From PoT sp049331405 (lineage in GTDB: Bacteria > Planctomycetota > Planctomycetia > Isosphaerales > Isosphaeraceae), in the NCBI RefSeq assembly GCF_049331405.1, contig NZ_CP186274.1, positions 8,308,001 through 8,372,000 on the forward strand: DNA of 64,000 nucleotides. Reading direction: 5' to 3'. A program made the translations under genes and the position numbers. The notes beneath the pieces were generated by a model. The model had not been told where the DNA came from, did no database searches, and saw only the letters and a program-made list of their open reading frames with translations. Positions 14,556 to 23,178 of the stretch are shown in pieces. Each line of letters opens with the position of its first letter. The first letter of the stretch is position 1.

Positions 14556-17141
14556 TCACCTCGGCCTGAGCCGTCGCGGGGCCTTCTCGCCGGAGGCCGG
14601 CTTGTTCTCCCGAGGGTTCGGGAGCAGTCGGCTCGACTTCTCCGCCTTGCCTCGCTTGGGAGTCGACGTCGATTTCTTGGTCGATCGCGGGTCTGGGAAA
14701 AGCATCGGGACCACGTCGTCGAGGGTGTCGATCGTGCGGAAGGTCATGTCGGCCTTGACCTCGGGCGGCAGTTCGACGAGATCCTTCTCGTTGTGCCGAG
14801 GGATCAGGACTGATTCGATCCCCGCACGCCTCGCGGCGAGGATCTTCTCGCGGACGCCCCCGACCGGGAGGACGCGACCGGTCAGGGTCACTTCCCCGGT
14901 CATGGCGAGATTCTGGTGCACCGCCTTGTTGCGGACCAGACTTATGAGCGCCGCCGCGATCGCGACTCCCGCCGAAGGGCCGTCTTTCGGGACCGCGCCC
15001 GCCGGGACATGGATATGCACGTCGGTCTTGGTGAACCAGGACGGCTCAATCTCCAGGGGCTTGGCGTGGCTTCGCAGGTAGCTGAGGGCCGCCTGCGCAC
15101 TCTCGCGCATCGACTCGCCGAGCAGGCCGGTGAGGGTCAGGGCCCCCTTGCCCGGCATGGCCGTCGCCTCGATAAAGAGGATCTCGCCTCCGGTCGGAGT
15201 CCAGGCCAGGCCGGTCGCGACTCCAGGCGTGCCGGTGCGGTCGGCGACCTCGCGGAAGAAGCGAGGCGGGCCGAGAAGAGTCGCCACCTGATCGGGGAGG
15301 ATCGACGTCGCCTTGCGCTGACCTTCGGCGTGCTTCCTCGCGACCTTGCGGCAGATCGAGGCCACCTCACGCTCGAGGTTGCGGAGGCCAGCTTCTCTCG
15401 TGTAGTCGGCGATCACCTTGCGCACGGAATCATCCGTGAAGGTGACGTCCTTGGCGGTGAGGCCGTGGGCCTCGAGTTGCTTGGGGATGATGTAGCGCTG
15501 GGCGATCAGGGTCTTCTCTTCCTCGCTGTATCCCGGGAGTTGGAGGACTTCCATCCGGTCCAGCAGAGGGGCGGGGATCGTCTCGAGCATGTTCGCCGTC
15601 GCGATGAACATCACCTTGGACAGGTCGAAATCGACGTCGAGGTAATGGTCGCGGAAGTCGGAGTTCTGCTCGGGGTCGAGGACCTCAAGGAGCGCGGCCG
15701 AGGGATCGCCCCGGAAGTCGGCCCCGAGCTTGTCGACCTCGTCGAGCATGAAGACGGGGTTGTTCGTCCCCCCCTTCCGAATCCCCTGGATGATCCGCCC
15801 GGGCATGGCCGCGACGTAGGTCCGACGGTGCCCGCGAATCTCGGCCTCGTCATGCACACCACCCAGGCTGATGCGCACGAATTCGCGGCCGAGGGCCTTG
15901 GCGATGCTCTTGCCCAGCGACGTCTTCCCCGTGCCGGGAGGGCCGGCGAAGCAGAGGATCGGGCCTTTCATGTCCTTCTTGAGCTTGCGGACGGCCAGAT
16001 ACTCGAGGATCCGTTCCTTGATCTTCTCGAGGTCGTAGTGGTCGGCGTCGAGAATCTTCTTGGCGCGACGGAGGTCGAGGCGATCGCGGCTGGAGTTCGC
16101 CCAGGGGAGCATGGCGAGCCAGTCGAGGTACGTCCGGACGATCGAGTATTCGGCCGAGCTCGGGTGCATGCCGGCGAGGCGTTCGATCTCGCGTTCGGCC
16201 TCTTTCAGGACTTCCTCGGGCGGGTTGGAATCCTTGAGCCGCTTCCAGAGCTCGTCGATCTCCGAGTTCTCTCCCTCCCCCTCGCCAAGTTCTTCCTGGA
16301 TCGCCTTGATCTGCTGGCGGAGGAAGTGATCGCGCTGGGCCTTGGTGATCTCGGAGCCGACCTGCTCCTGGATCTTGCTCGAGAGTTCGAGGACCGCGAG
16401 TTGCCGCGTGAGGAACTGGCCCAACTTCTCGAGCCTTGTCCGCACGTTGATCTCGGCGAGGAGCCGCTGCTTCTCCTCGATGGAGAACGGCAAGCTCGAG
16501 CCGAGGAGGTCGGCGAGACGCCCCGGTTCCCGCGTGTTCATCGCGGCAACCTGCAACTCCTCGGGGACTTGCTGGCTCTGCTCAACCATGCGCTGGAAGA
16601 GGCGGTTGACGTGATGGACCAGGGCATCGAGCTCGACCCCTTCCTCCACGACGTCGTCGCAAACCTCGATCTTGCCAATGAGATACGGCTCGGTGCGGGT
16701 CACCTCGACGAGCTTTGCGCGGAAGAGCCCCTGGCAGACGATCCGGGTCGAGCCGTCTGGGAACTTGAGCATCTTGAGGACGGTCCCGACGCAGATGGTC
16801 GGATACAGTTCGTCCATGCCCGGTTCCTCGGCGTCGGGATGCCGCTGGGTTACCAGGCCGATCATCTTGTCGGAGACGAGCACCTCGTCGATGAGCCTGA
16901 TGCCGCTCGAGCGGTTCACGACCAGCGGGACGACCGTCTGGGGAAACACGACGTCGGAGCGGAGTGGGAGCAGCGGCAAACGATCGGGCGCGGTCGTACC
17001 AGCCTCACTACGCTCGGCAAGCACCAGCACTCGCCCCGAAGCCGCCGCGTCCTCGGCCACCGACTCGGGATCCAGTACTGGCGCAGGCGACGAGGAACTT
17101 TCCGGCCGAGCGGCTCGTCTAGTTTTCTTCTTGGCACTCAT
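14556..17141 (-). CDS. lon: ATP-dependent protease Lon
   Basis: 861 residues. An N-terminal extension of about 55 residues precedes the LON substrate-binding domain (LPLLPLRSDVVFPQTVVPL). A coiled helical region follows. The AAA+ module has Walker A GPPGTGKTSLGKS near residue 400 and Walker B VFMLDEVDKLG. The C-terminal serine protease domain has the catalytic Ser in PKDGPSAGVAIAA near residue 723 and the Lys in the GGVREKILAARRAG region. Lon is a cytoplasmic hexamer that degrades misfolded and regulatory proteins. The C-terminal tail after the protease domain is basic and low in complexity (about 45 residues). I see no CIRCE-type heat-shock operator in the 230 bases upstream. Confidence 0.96.
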   Translation of the reverse strand: MSAKKKTRRAARPESSSSPAPVLDPESVAEDAAASGRVLVLAERSEAGTTAPDRLPLLPLRSDVVFPQTVVPLVVNRSSGIRLIDEVLVSDKMIGLVTQRHPDAEEPGMDELYPTICVGTVLKMLKFPDGSTRIVCQGLFRAKLVEVTRTEPYLIGKIEVCDDVVEEGVELDALVHHVNRLFQRMVEQSQQVPEELQVAAMNTREPGRLADLLGSSLPFSIEEKQRLLAEINVRTRLEKLGQFLTRQLAVLELSSKIQEQVGSEITKAQRDHFLRQQIKAIQEELGEGEGENSEIDELWKRLKDSNPPEEVLKEAEREIERLAGMHPSSAEYSIVRTYLDWLAMLPWANSSRDRLDLRRAKKILDADHYDLEKIKERILEYLAVRKLKKDMKGPILCFAGPPGTGKTSLGKSIAKALGREFVRISLGGVHDEAEIRGHRRTYVAAMPGRIIQGIRKGGTNNPVFMLDEVDKLGADFRGDPSAALLEVLDPEQNSDFRDHYLDVDFDLSKVMFIATANMLETIPAPLLDRMEVLQLPGYSEEEKTLIAQRYIIPKQLEAHGLTAKDVTFTDDSVRKVIADYTREAGLRNLEREVASICRKVARKHAEGQRKATSILPDQVATLLGPPRFFREVADRTGTPGVATGLAWTPTGGEILFIEATAMPGKGALTLTGLLGESMRESAQAALSYLRSHAKPLEIEPSWFTKTDVHIHVPAGAVPKDGPSAGVAIAAALISLVRNKAVHQNLAMTGEVTLTGRVLPVGGVREKILAARRAGIESVLIPRHNEKDLVELPPEVKADMTFRTIDTLDDVVPMLFPDPRSTKKSTSTPKRGKAEKSSRLLPNPRENKPASGEKAPRRLRPR

Positions 17142-17375
17142 AGATATTTGCGTGTCCGAAATGTCTCGGCAGGAACCCCAGGCGCGTCCCGCTTCTGTGC
17201 GCGAGCATCAAATCAATTGTTTCCCACGCCGGGTCGGAAGGAAAGGTACTAGCTGCGACTCCGGGGCGTTTAACTTAAAACCCCTGATATCAACTTCTTA
17301 TGGCTACTCGGATTGTGGGTAGCGAGATCTTGAATCGTCGGTGAAATCGGATGACTGGAACTTGCCCAGATTTCC

Positions 17376-18167
17376 TCAACGTTTCCACCAGTCGGCATCA
17401 TCTTCCTGAGAGTAGTAGCGGCTCGACTGCGTGATCGACTGCAAGATCTGGTAGTTGACGAATCCGAAGTAGAGGAACCAGATCCCCATGAAGGTTTCTT
17501 GAAACCTGAAGAAGATCACCGCCAGGATGCCCGCCGTCAGAAGCGATACCACATGCGCCCAACGCGTACCTTTTCGGCGATCGACCAGATTGAGGAGCAC
17601 CTCAGTGATCCGCCCGCCGTCCAGCGGCCAGATCGGCAGCAGGTTGAGTAGGCCCCACATGAGATTAATCTGGATCATTGTCAGGTACGTGAGCTTCGTA
17701 AGTTGCGGGAGTTCCCCAAACGCCACGCTGAAAATTCGATTCTGTTCCAGACCCAGGACCATCCTCACCAAGTTGACGTCGTCAATGAAGCTTATTCCCA
17801 ATAAGACTCTCGCCAACAGGAACATCGCCGCGAGCAGGAGAAACCCTGCGCCTGGCCCCATGAACAGGACGGCGAGACGCTCTTTAGGCGATTGCCGCTC
17901 GATCTCGCACTGACAGTAGCCACCCATACCATAGAGCACGATTTCGTGGGCGCGGAAGCCGAAGAACGTCGCCATCAAGCCATGCCCGAACTCGTGCACG
18001 AGAATCGAGACGAAAGCGCACCCGATGAAGAGACAGATCAGCCTGAGGTCAGAGTTCCCACTCGCGAGGATCGCCATGACGAGCCAGAAGAGCGGGTGGA
18101 CTCGCACGGGTATGTTGAAGAGTCGGAAACGCAGATCGTAAGGAGTCGGCTCAGCCGCACCCAGCAT
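17376..18167 (-). CDS. Site-2 protease family (M50) membrane metalloprotease
   Basis: 263 residues from ATG 18167, with GAGGTG 7-8 bases upstream; an in-frame start further upstream adds a poorly conserved leader. It has about six transmembrane segments. The zinc motif HEFGH is in SILVHEFGHGLMATFFGF, and the third ligand region is LLNLLPIWPLDGGR. M50 proteases cut transmembrane substrates within the membrane, for example anti-sigma factors. This one has no PDZ domain and is short, so it belongs to the compact SpoIVFB-like group. No anti-sigma or sigma gene is adjacent. Confidence 0.85.
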   Translation of the reverse strand: MLGAAEPTPYDLRFRLFNIPVRVHPLFWLVMAILASGNSDLRLICLFIGCAFVSILVHEFGHGLMATFFGFRAHEIVLYGMGGYCQCEIERQSPKERLAVLFMGPGAGFLLLAAMFLLARVLLGISFIDDVNLVRMVLGLEQNRIFSVAFGELPQLTKLTYLTMIQINLMWGLLNLLPIWPLDGGRITEVLLNLVDRRKGTRWAHVVSLLTAGILAVIFFRFQETFMGIWFLYFGFVNYQILQSITQSSRYYSQEDDADWWKR

Positions 18168-18365
18168 GAGACACCTCAGGGGAAATAAGTTCGATCGTCT
18201 CGTCCAGAGTAGACCCTGCAACACTCGAGAAACAAGGGCTTCGGGAAAAAGCTCTTCCGTCGAGGTGTATGGGCCATCAATTGCAAGCCGGCTGCGCCGC
18301 GTGTTAACGTTCCATGGGCAATTTCGTTCTGCGTGCGACCTCCTTGGGCGAATGGGTTAGGGACG

Positions 18366-19082
18366 ATGGCGGATTGGTCTGACCATTTCGATCGCGACGG
18401 ATATGCGGTCGTCCCCGACGTGCTCGATGACGACGCGATCGAACACCTCGGAATGTCCCTGGAACGCCTGGAGGCGAGCGACACCTCGCTCGAACGCGAA
18501 GGTCGCGTCTACGCCGCACGGAATTTGCTACAACTCATCCCCGATTTGTCGACCCTCGCGGCGACCGAACCGCTGATCGGCCTGGCGCGTCGCATCCTGG
18601 GCGACCGGGCCTTCGTCGTGCGTGCCTTGCTCTTCGACAAGACACCAGAAGCCAACTGGCTCGTGCCCTGGCATCAAGACCTCACGATCGCCGTGAAGAC
18701 GAAAGTCGCCGAGGCCGAGGGCTACGGGCCCTGGACCCGCAAGGGGGGCATCCCGCACGTCCAACCGCCGGTCGAGGTCCTCGAGCGCATGGTGACGCTA
18801 CGGGTCCACCTCGACGCGGCCGGCTCCGACAACGGCCCACTCCGCGTCGTCCCGGGGTCTCATGCGAGCGGGCGTTTGAACGCGGAAGCGACACGCGAGT
18901 GGATCGATCGAGTCGGGCCGAGGGAATGCTGCGTCGAGCGGGGTTCCGTCGTGGTGATGAGGCCGATGATCTTGCACGCCTCGTCGCCGGCGAAAGCCCC
19001 GGACAGGCGCCGGGTCGTCCACATAGAGTATGCGGCGGATGCACTGCCTCGTGGGGTTGAATGGTTCGAAGCGGAGAACTGA
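18366..19082 (+). CDS. Phytanoyl-CoA dioxygenase (PhyH) family protein
   Basis: 238 residues from ATG 18366; the frame stays open back to a GTG at 18333. PhyH proteins are Fe(II)/2-oxoglutarate oxygenases. The facial triad is visible as WHQD (His and Asp) near residue 104 and the distal His in PMILHASSPA, with the 2-oxoglutarate-binding Arg in RRRVVHIEYA. The cupin-like core also has LRVVPGSHASGRL. The substrate is unknown; bacterial members hydroxylate varied small molecules. The stop is 7 bases before dapF, so the two genes form an operon, though no metabolic link to lysine synthesis is evident. Confidence 0.85.
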   Translation: MADWSDHFDRDGYAVVPDVLDDDAIEHLGMSLERLEASDTSLEREGRVYAARNLLQLIPDLSTLAATEPLIGLARRILGDRAFVVRALLFDKTPEANWLVPWHQDLTIAVKTKVAEAEGYGPWTRKGGIPHVQPPVEVLERMVTLRVHLDAAGSDNGPLRVVPGSHASGRLNAEATREWIDRVGPRECCVERGSVVVMRPMILHASSPAKAPDRRRVVHIEYAADALPRGVEWFEAEN

Positions 19083-19089
19083 GGACGAG

Positions 19090-19926
19090 ATGAAGTTCAC
19101 GAAGATGCACGGGCTCGGCAACGACTATGTGTACGTCAACACGTTCGAGCAGGCCGAGCCCGCTGACCCCGTCAAGTTGGCCATCGTCGTCAGCGATCGC
19201 CACTTCGGCATCGGTTCGGACGGCCTGATCCTGATCGGCCCCTCGCAGAATGCCGACGCCCGGATGCGGATGTTCAACGCCGACGGCTCCGAGTCGGAGA
19301 TGTGCGGCAACGGCGTGCGCTGCGTCGCCAAGTACATCCACGACCACGGCATCGCGACCAAGGATCGCGTGACGGTCGAGACGGGCCGCGGCGTGCTTTC
19401 GCTCGACCTCCAGGTCGAGGGCGGCAAGGCGAAGCGAGTCCGGGTCGACATGGGCCCGCCGATCCTCAACAGCTCCGAGATCCCCACGACGCTGCCGGGC
19501 GATCCCCCCGTGAACGCCCCCGTCGTCATCGATGGTCAGACATATGCGGTGACTGCGGTCTCCATGGGTAATCCGCACGCCATCATCTATGTGGCCGACG
19601 TCGCGTCGTTCCCCGTCGAGGCCCTCGGGCCGGTCTTCGAAAACCACCCCGCCTTTCCCCGACGGGTTAACGTCCACTTTGTCGAGGTGATCGGGACGGG
19701 CGAGGTCAAGATGCGGACCTGGGAACGCGGCTCGGGGATCACCCTCGCCTGCGGGACCGGGGCCTGCTCCGTCTGCGTGGCGGGGGTCCTGACCGGGAGG
19801 ACGGGGCCGAAGATCCTCGCGCATCTCCCGGGCGGAGACCTGGAACTCGAGTGGGTCGGCCCGGATCAGCCGGTCTTCATGACGGGGCCCGCCACGGAAG
19901 TGTACTCGGGCGAGTGGGACGTTTGA
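19090..19926 (+). CDS. dapF: Diaminopimelate epimerase
   Basis: 278 residues. It interconverts LL- and meso-diaminopimelate for lysine and peptidoglycan synthesis without a cofactor. The two catalytic cysteines are in FNADGSESEMCGNGVRC and ITLACGTGACS. The start MKFTKMHGLGNDYVYV is conserved and has GAGGACGAG just upstream, 7 bases after the PhyH stop. The presence of dapF fits a planctomycete that makes diaminopimelate; no other lysine gene lies in the window. Confidence 0.96.
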   Translation: MKFTKMHGLGNDYVYVNTFEQAEPADPVKLAIVVSDRHFGIGSDGLILIGPSQNADARMRMFNADGSESEMCGNGVRCVAKYIHDHGIATKDRVTVETGRGVLSLDLQVEGGKAKRVRVDMGPPILNSSEIPTTLPGDPPVNAPVVIDGQTYAVTAVSMGNPHAIIYVADVASFPVEALGPVFENHPAFPRRVNVHFVEVIGTGEVKMRTWERGSGITLACGTGACSVCVAGVLTGRTGPKILAHLPGGDLELEWVGPDQPVFMTGPATEVYSGEWDV

Positions 19927-20011
19927 TGAGGCTGGGAGCCCTGGAGGCGAGACGTTTGCAGGGAAACGGCTCGGCCTGCGGTTTCCGAAGATCTCTCGAG
20001 GTGCCGTCCTG

Positions 20012-20752
20012 ATGCGTCTGATCAGCTACAACATCCACAAGGGGATCGGCGGTCGGGATCGACGCTATTCCCTGGAGAGGATCTTGCACGTTATCCGGGA
20101 ACAGGAGGCCGACTTCGTCTGCCTCCAGGAAGTCGACACAAACGTCAAGCGATCCCTGCACCACGACCAGCCCGAACGCTTCTGCGAGGCCCTCGGCTCC
20201 GTGGCGAAGTGCTACCAGTTGAACGTCCACCTGGGCGACGGCGGCTACGGCAACCTCGTCCTCTCACGCTGGCCGTTCCGCGAGACGCTCCAGATCTCGC
20301 TGCGCAAGGGGAGGCGCAAACCCCGAGGAGCCGTCCTGGCCGTCGTCGAGACGCCCGAAGGCCCCTTCCGACTCGTCAACTGGCACCTCGGGCTCGCGGA
20401 GCGCGAACGCCACTGGCAGGTCCGGCAATTCCTCGAGCACGCCGACTTCCTGGAACGCCAGTCCCTGCCCGCGCTGATCGTGGGGGATTTCAACGACTGG
20501 CGCAATACCCTCGCCCACGGCCCGTTCGCCAAGCATGGCTTCAAGCAGGTGACGATTCCCCACGAGCGCTTTCGCTCGTTCCCAGCTTACTTCCCCGTGA
20601 TCTCGCTCGATAAGGCTTTCTCGTGCGAGGGGATCGAGATCAAGCGTGCCCAGATCGTCCATACAAAGCTGGCGAAGGTCGCGTCGGACCACCTGCCGCT
20701 CGTCGTCGACTTTCATCTGACGGCCACCAACTCGCCTGTTCCCGAAAATTGA
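20012..20752 (+). CDS. Endonuclease/exonuclease/phosphatase (EEP) family hydrolase
   Basis: 246 residues. The DNase I-like fold is seen in RLISYNIHKGIGGRD, the metal-binding Glu in DFVCLQEVD, the catalytic region LVNWHLGLAERER, the GDFNDWRN motif and the C-terminal SDHLPLVVDF. The family includes nucleases and phospholipid or sphingolipid phosphodiesterases; the substrate cannot be told from sequence alone. No signal peptide is seen, so it is likely cytoplasmic. GAGGTG lies 10 bases before the ATG. It follows dapF by 85 bases on the same strand and may share its transcript. Confidence 0.88.
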   Translation: MRLISYNIHKGIGGRDRRYSLERILHVIREQEADFVCLQEVDTNVKRSLHHDQPERFCEALGSVAKCYQLNVHLGDGGYGNLVLSRWPFRETLQISLRKGRRKPRGAVLAVVETPEGPFRLVNWHLGLAERERHWQVRQFLEHADFLERQSLPALIVGDFNDWRNTLAHGPFAKHGFKQVTIPHERFRSFPAYFPVISLDKAFSCEGIEIKRAQIVHTKLAKVASDHLPLVVDFHLTATNSPVPEN

Positions 20753-20803
20753 AGGGAACCACCGATCTCATCCCAAACTGACATGAAGATAAAATGAAAC
20801 GAA

Positions 20804-20827
20804 CCCGGAAGACCTTGGTCTCCCGGG
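20804..20827 (+). terminator. Hairpin after the EEP gene
   Basis: CCCGG (20804-20808) and CCGGG (20823-20827) pair; after one mismatch the inner bases AGAC and GTCT extend the stem. There is no T-run. Probable transcript end for the dapF-EEP unit. Confidence 0.45.
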
Positions 20828-21168
20828 CTCGTGTGGCTGGATGCCTCGGGCCGCGGCGGCCGTTATAAGTGAAAGTCGCAAGGGGATTTATTGCGAGCGG
20901 CGATCCCTCGTGCCCGCTCCCGTTGCACCGTCCTCCACCCAGGTGTTGTTATCGGCAAAACGGCGACGAGGGTTCAGCGGGTTTGCCTTGACTTCCGCAA
21001 TTCTTCGATCGCGGACGACGAACCGGGCGGGCCCCATCTTGTGGGAAAAGTCCCCTCACGCTATCAATTCAAAATCCACAAATTCTTTCATTCAAACGTC
21101 TGGCCTCGGAAATCGTCACTTCAGCCTTCCCTTGCATAAGAATTCGTAATTCGCGTCTGGATTCGTAC
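20828..21168. other. Gene-free stretch upstream of the IS701-type element
   Basis: About 340 bases with rising A+T toward the insertion site. I see no gene, RNA or clear repeat in it. Confidence 0.5.
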
Positions 21169-21173
21169 ATTCT
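21169..21173. repeat. Target-site duplication, left copy
   Basis: ATTCT, matched by ATTCT at 22247-22251 directly after the other end of the element. Confidence 0.65.
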
Positions 21174-22246
21174 TAGGAGTTACGCAGTAGTGGCCTTGCG
21201 TCCATGGAGGGTCGGGCGGCCTCGGCTGGTATGATGGGATTTATGAAAAACGATGTTAAATGTCAGGATACGAACTACATCGACTTCCTCATCGCCAGCC
21301 CCAAGTCCTTCGCCTGCACGGAGGCCGCCAAGGTGCAACCCGAGTCGCAGGACGCCCCCGCACACGATGCCTTCACCCGGCTCCTCCGCCGCCTCGAGCC
21401 CGATCCCGAGACCTTGTGGGCCGAGGCTCGCCCCCTGGTCTCCCTCAAGGGAGGCCTCCTCGTCCTCGACGATTCCACCCTCGATAAGCCCTACGCCCAT
21501 AAGATCGACCTGGTCAGCCGACACTGGTCCGGGAAGCACCACGCCGTCGTCCGCGGCATCAACCTCACCACCCTGCTGTGGACCGACGGCGACCGCCATA
21601 TCCCCTGCGACTACCGGATTTACGACCACGAGCACGACGGGCTGACCAAGAACGACCATTTCCGCAACATGCTCCGGGCGGCTAAGTCGCGGGGTCTCGC
21701 CCCCGACTGTGTCGCCTTCGACGGCTGGTACAGTGCCCTGGAGAATCTGAAGCTGATCCGCGGCTTGAACTGGCATTGGCTGACGCGGCTGAAGATCAAT
21801 CGCCGGGTTAACCTCAACCGGCAGGGCAACAAGGCCGTCGGCGAGACGGCGATCGAGGCCGCCGGCACGATCGTCCATCTGGAAGGTTACGGCCTGATTC
21901 GTGTCTTCAGGATCGTCTCCCGAGACGGAGACACTGAGCACTGGGCGACCGACGACCTGGCGATGGACGAGCTGACGCGGTTGGTGCTGGCCGAGCGGAC
22001 GTGGGCGATTGAGAACTATCACCGGGGCCTGAAGCAGTGCTGCGGGGTCGAGCGATGCCAGGCCCGGGTAGGTCGGGCGCAGCGCAACCACATCGGGATG
22101 GCGATCCGGGCCTTCCTGCGGCTGGAGCGTCATTTCTATGCCACCGGGGTGAGTTGGTACGAGGCCAAGGCACAAATCATCCGGGGAGCCGTCAGGGCTT
22201 ATATCGCTCAACCCTTGTACAAACTTCCATGACCGCGTAACTCCTA
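21174..22246 (+). mobile_element. Intact IS701-type insertion sequence, 1073 bp
   Basis: Ends in perfect inverted repeats TAGGAGTTACGC (21174-21185 and complement at 22235-22246). Similarity extends to about 20 bases with three mismatches. A 5-base duplication ATTCT flanks it. The short length, end structure and 5-base duplication fit the compact ISAba11-like subgroup of IS701 as I know it. The right repeat overlaps the transposase stop codon. Confidence 0.85.
21243..22232 (+). CDS. IS701-family transposase
   Basis: 329 residues from ATG 21243; the frame opens at 21204. DDE transposase with the first Asp in LLVLDDSTLDKPYAHKIDLV, the second in VAFDGWYSALENLKLIR, and the Glu in WAIENYHRGLKQCCGVERCQ. 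The sequence is uninterrupted and the element ends are intact, so it is likely functional. It sits in a gene-free stretch between the EEP gene and the antitoxin gene and does not break a reading frame that I can recognise. Confidence 0.9.
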   Translation: MKNDVKCQDTNYIDFLIASPKSFACTEAAKVQPESQDAPAHDAFTRLLRRLEPDPETLWAEARPLVSLKGGLLVLDDSTLDKPYAHKIDLVSRHWSGKHHAVVRGINLTTLLWTDGDRHIPCDYRIYDHEHDGLTKNDHFRNMLRAAKSRGLAPDCVAFDGWYSALENLKLIRGLNWHWLTRLKINRRVNLNRQGNKAVGETAIEAAGTIVHLEGYGLIRVFRIVSRDGDTEHWATDDLAMDELTRLVLAERTWAIENYHRGLKQCCGVERCQARVGRAQRNHIGMAIRAFLRLERHFYATGVSWYEAKAQIIRGAVRAYIAQPLYKLP

Positions 22247-22251
22247 ATTCT
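22247..22251. repeat. Target-site duplication, right copy
   Basis: ATTCT; see 21169-21173. Confidence 0.65.
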
Positions 22252-22372
22252 ATCAAATCCCCGTGGGTCGTTCGGCCCATCTCCTTGTCAGCTTTGACTA
22301 TGAGGAGGAAGGAAAGGAATTCGAAAGATCCGAAGAAATTGGCCGAATCGGCCCTCGAGTCGGTTTGCGTTG

Positions 22373-22400
22373 TTGACGCCATTTCGGTTGCACGTTAACT
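22373..22400 (+). promoter_or_regulatory. Possible sigma70-type promoter of the antitoxin gene
   Basis: TTGACG (22373-22378), a 16-base spacer, then TTAACT (22395-22400), about 85 bases before the antitoxin start. Consensus match only. Confidence 0.3.
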
Positions 22401-22484
22401 TAGAGCTCACCTATCAAAGCACGAGGTCGGCGCGTCTGCTCACCTCGAATTCCCCAATGCATTTGGCCAATCACGGCCCCGAGG

Positions 22485-22784
22485 ATGGAGATGCCTCAGT
22501 CCCGCGCACGCTTCATTGGTAGCCGAGAACTTCATCGCGACTTGCCCAAGGTTCTGGATTCACTCGAAGACCCCAATGCCCGATATGTGCTGACGATCCA
22601 TAGCAAGCCCAAGGCCGTCATCATCGGAGCCGAGGCGTTCCTCAAGCTCCTCCGCGGCCACTCCCCCGAAGATCGCTTGCTCGCGCTCCAACTCGGAGCG
22701 TTGGTCCAGGGTCTCGAATCCTCGAATTCTTCGGAAGACTTGACGGATACGCCGGAGCGTCAGGAAGCGCTCATTGGCGTCTAA
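22485..22784 (+). CDS. Phd/YefM-type antitoxin-like protein, no toxin nearby
   Basis: 99 residues. The N-terminal part matches the Phd/YefM DNA-binding fold: RARFIGSRELHRDLPKVLDSLEDP and RYVLTIHSKPKAVIIGAEAFLKLLRG. The C-terminal tail (from about residue 60) is acidic and would be the toxin-binding region. Such proteins repress their own promoter and neutralise a RelE- or Doc-type toxin. No toxin gene lies downstream: a terminator follows at 22903 and then dnaE. It may be a solitary repressor, an orphan antitoxin, or a pair member whose toxin was lost. The second ATG (22491) has GAGGATGG better placed and may be the true start. Confidence 0.75.
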   Translation: MEMPQSRARFIGSRELHRDLPKVLDSLEDPNARYVLTIHSKPKAVIIGAEAFLKLLRGHSPEDRLLALQLGALVQGLESSNSSEDLTDTPERQEALIGV

Positions 22785-22902
22785 TCCTCATTGCGAACCC
22801 ATCTCATTTCACGGCGACTCTGATCGGTAAGTGCGGGCTCGGAAAGGCAGGGCCAATCGCGGCCCCTCTCCACCTTACCGGCCAAATCAACGGCCTTCAC
22901 AC

Positions 22903-22955
22903 GGGACCGCCCCCGAGGTTCACAACCTCAGGGGGCCGGTCCTTTCGTATTTTGC
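22903..22955 (+). terminator. Rho-independent terminator after the antitoxin gene
   Basis: GGACCG-CCCCC-GAGGTT (from 22904) pairs with AACCTC-GGGGG-CGGTCC (to about 22942), with two one-base bulges. The tract TTTCGTATTTT follows. It isolates the antitoxin gene from dnaE. The rest of 22785-23178 holds nothing else I can support. Confidence 0.75.
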
Positions 22956-23178
22956 GAGGCAGAGCTCGACTCCCCCGCGCGATCCCACCGGCTCGACTTG
23001 CCTACGGGCCTAGATCGGATATGAACTGACAGCCGGACGCCGATAAATACTCGAGGCACGCTTTCGACGGAGATCCCCCTCTGCGGAGGCGGGCGTCTCT
23101 GGTATCATGATGATGTTCGTTAGTTCAGAGCCTTGGCCTCGCGAAGGTCCAGGCCTGAGCGAGTCCCTGCTGAGGTGA

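Noticed and set aside
14916..17252. 778-codon plus-strand frame opposite lon
   Set aside because: Antisense shadow caused by the G/C-rich third positions of lon.
17142..17375. Heat-shock operator (CIRCE) upstream of lon
   Set aside because: The paired TTAGCACTC/GAGTGCTAA motif is absent; only an unrelated half-match occurs at the lon start.
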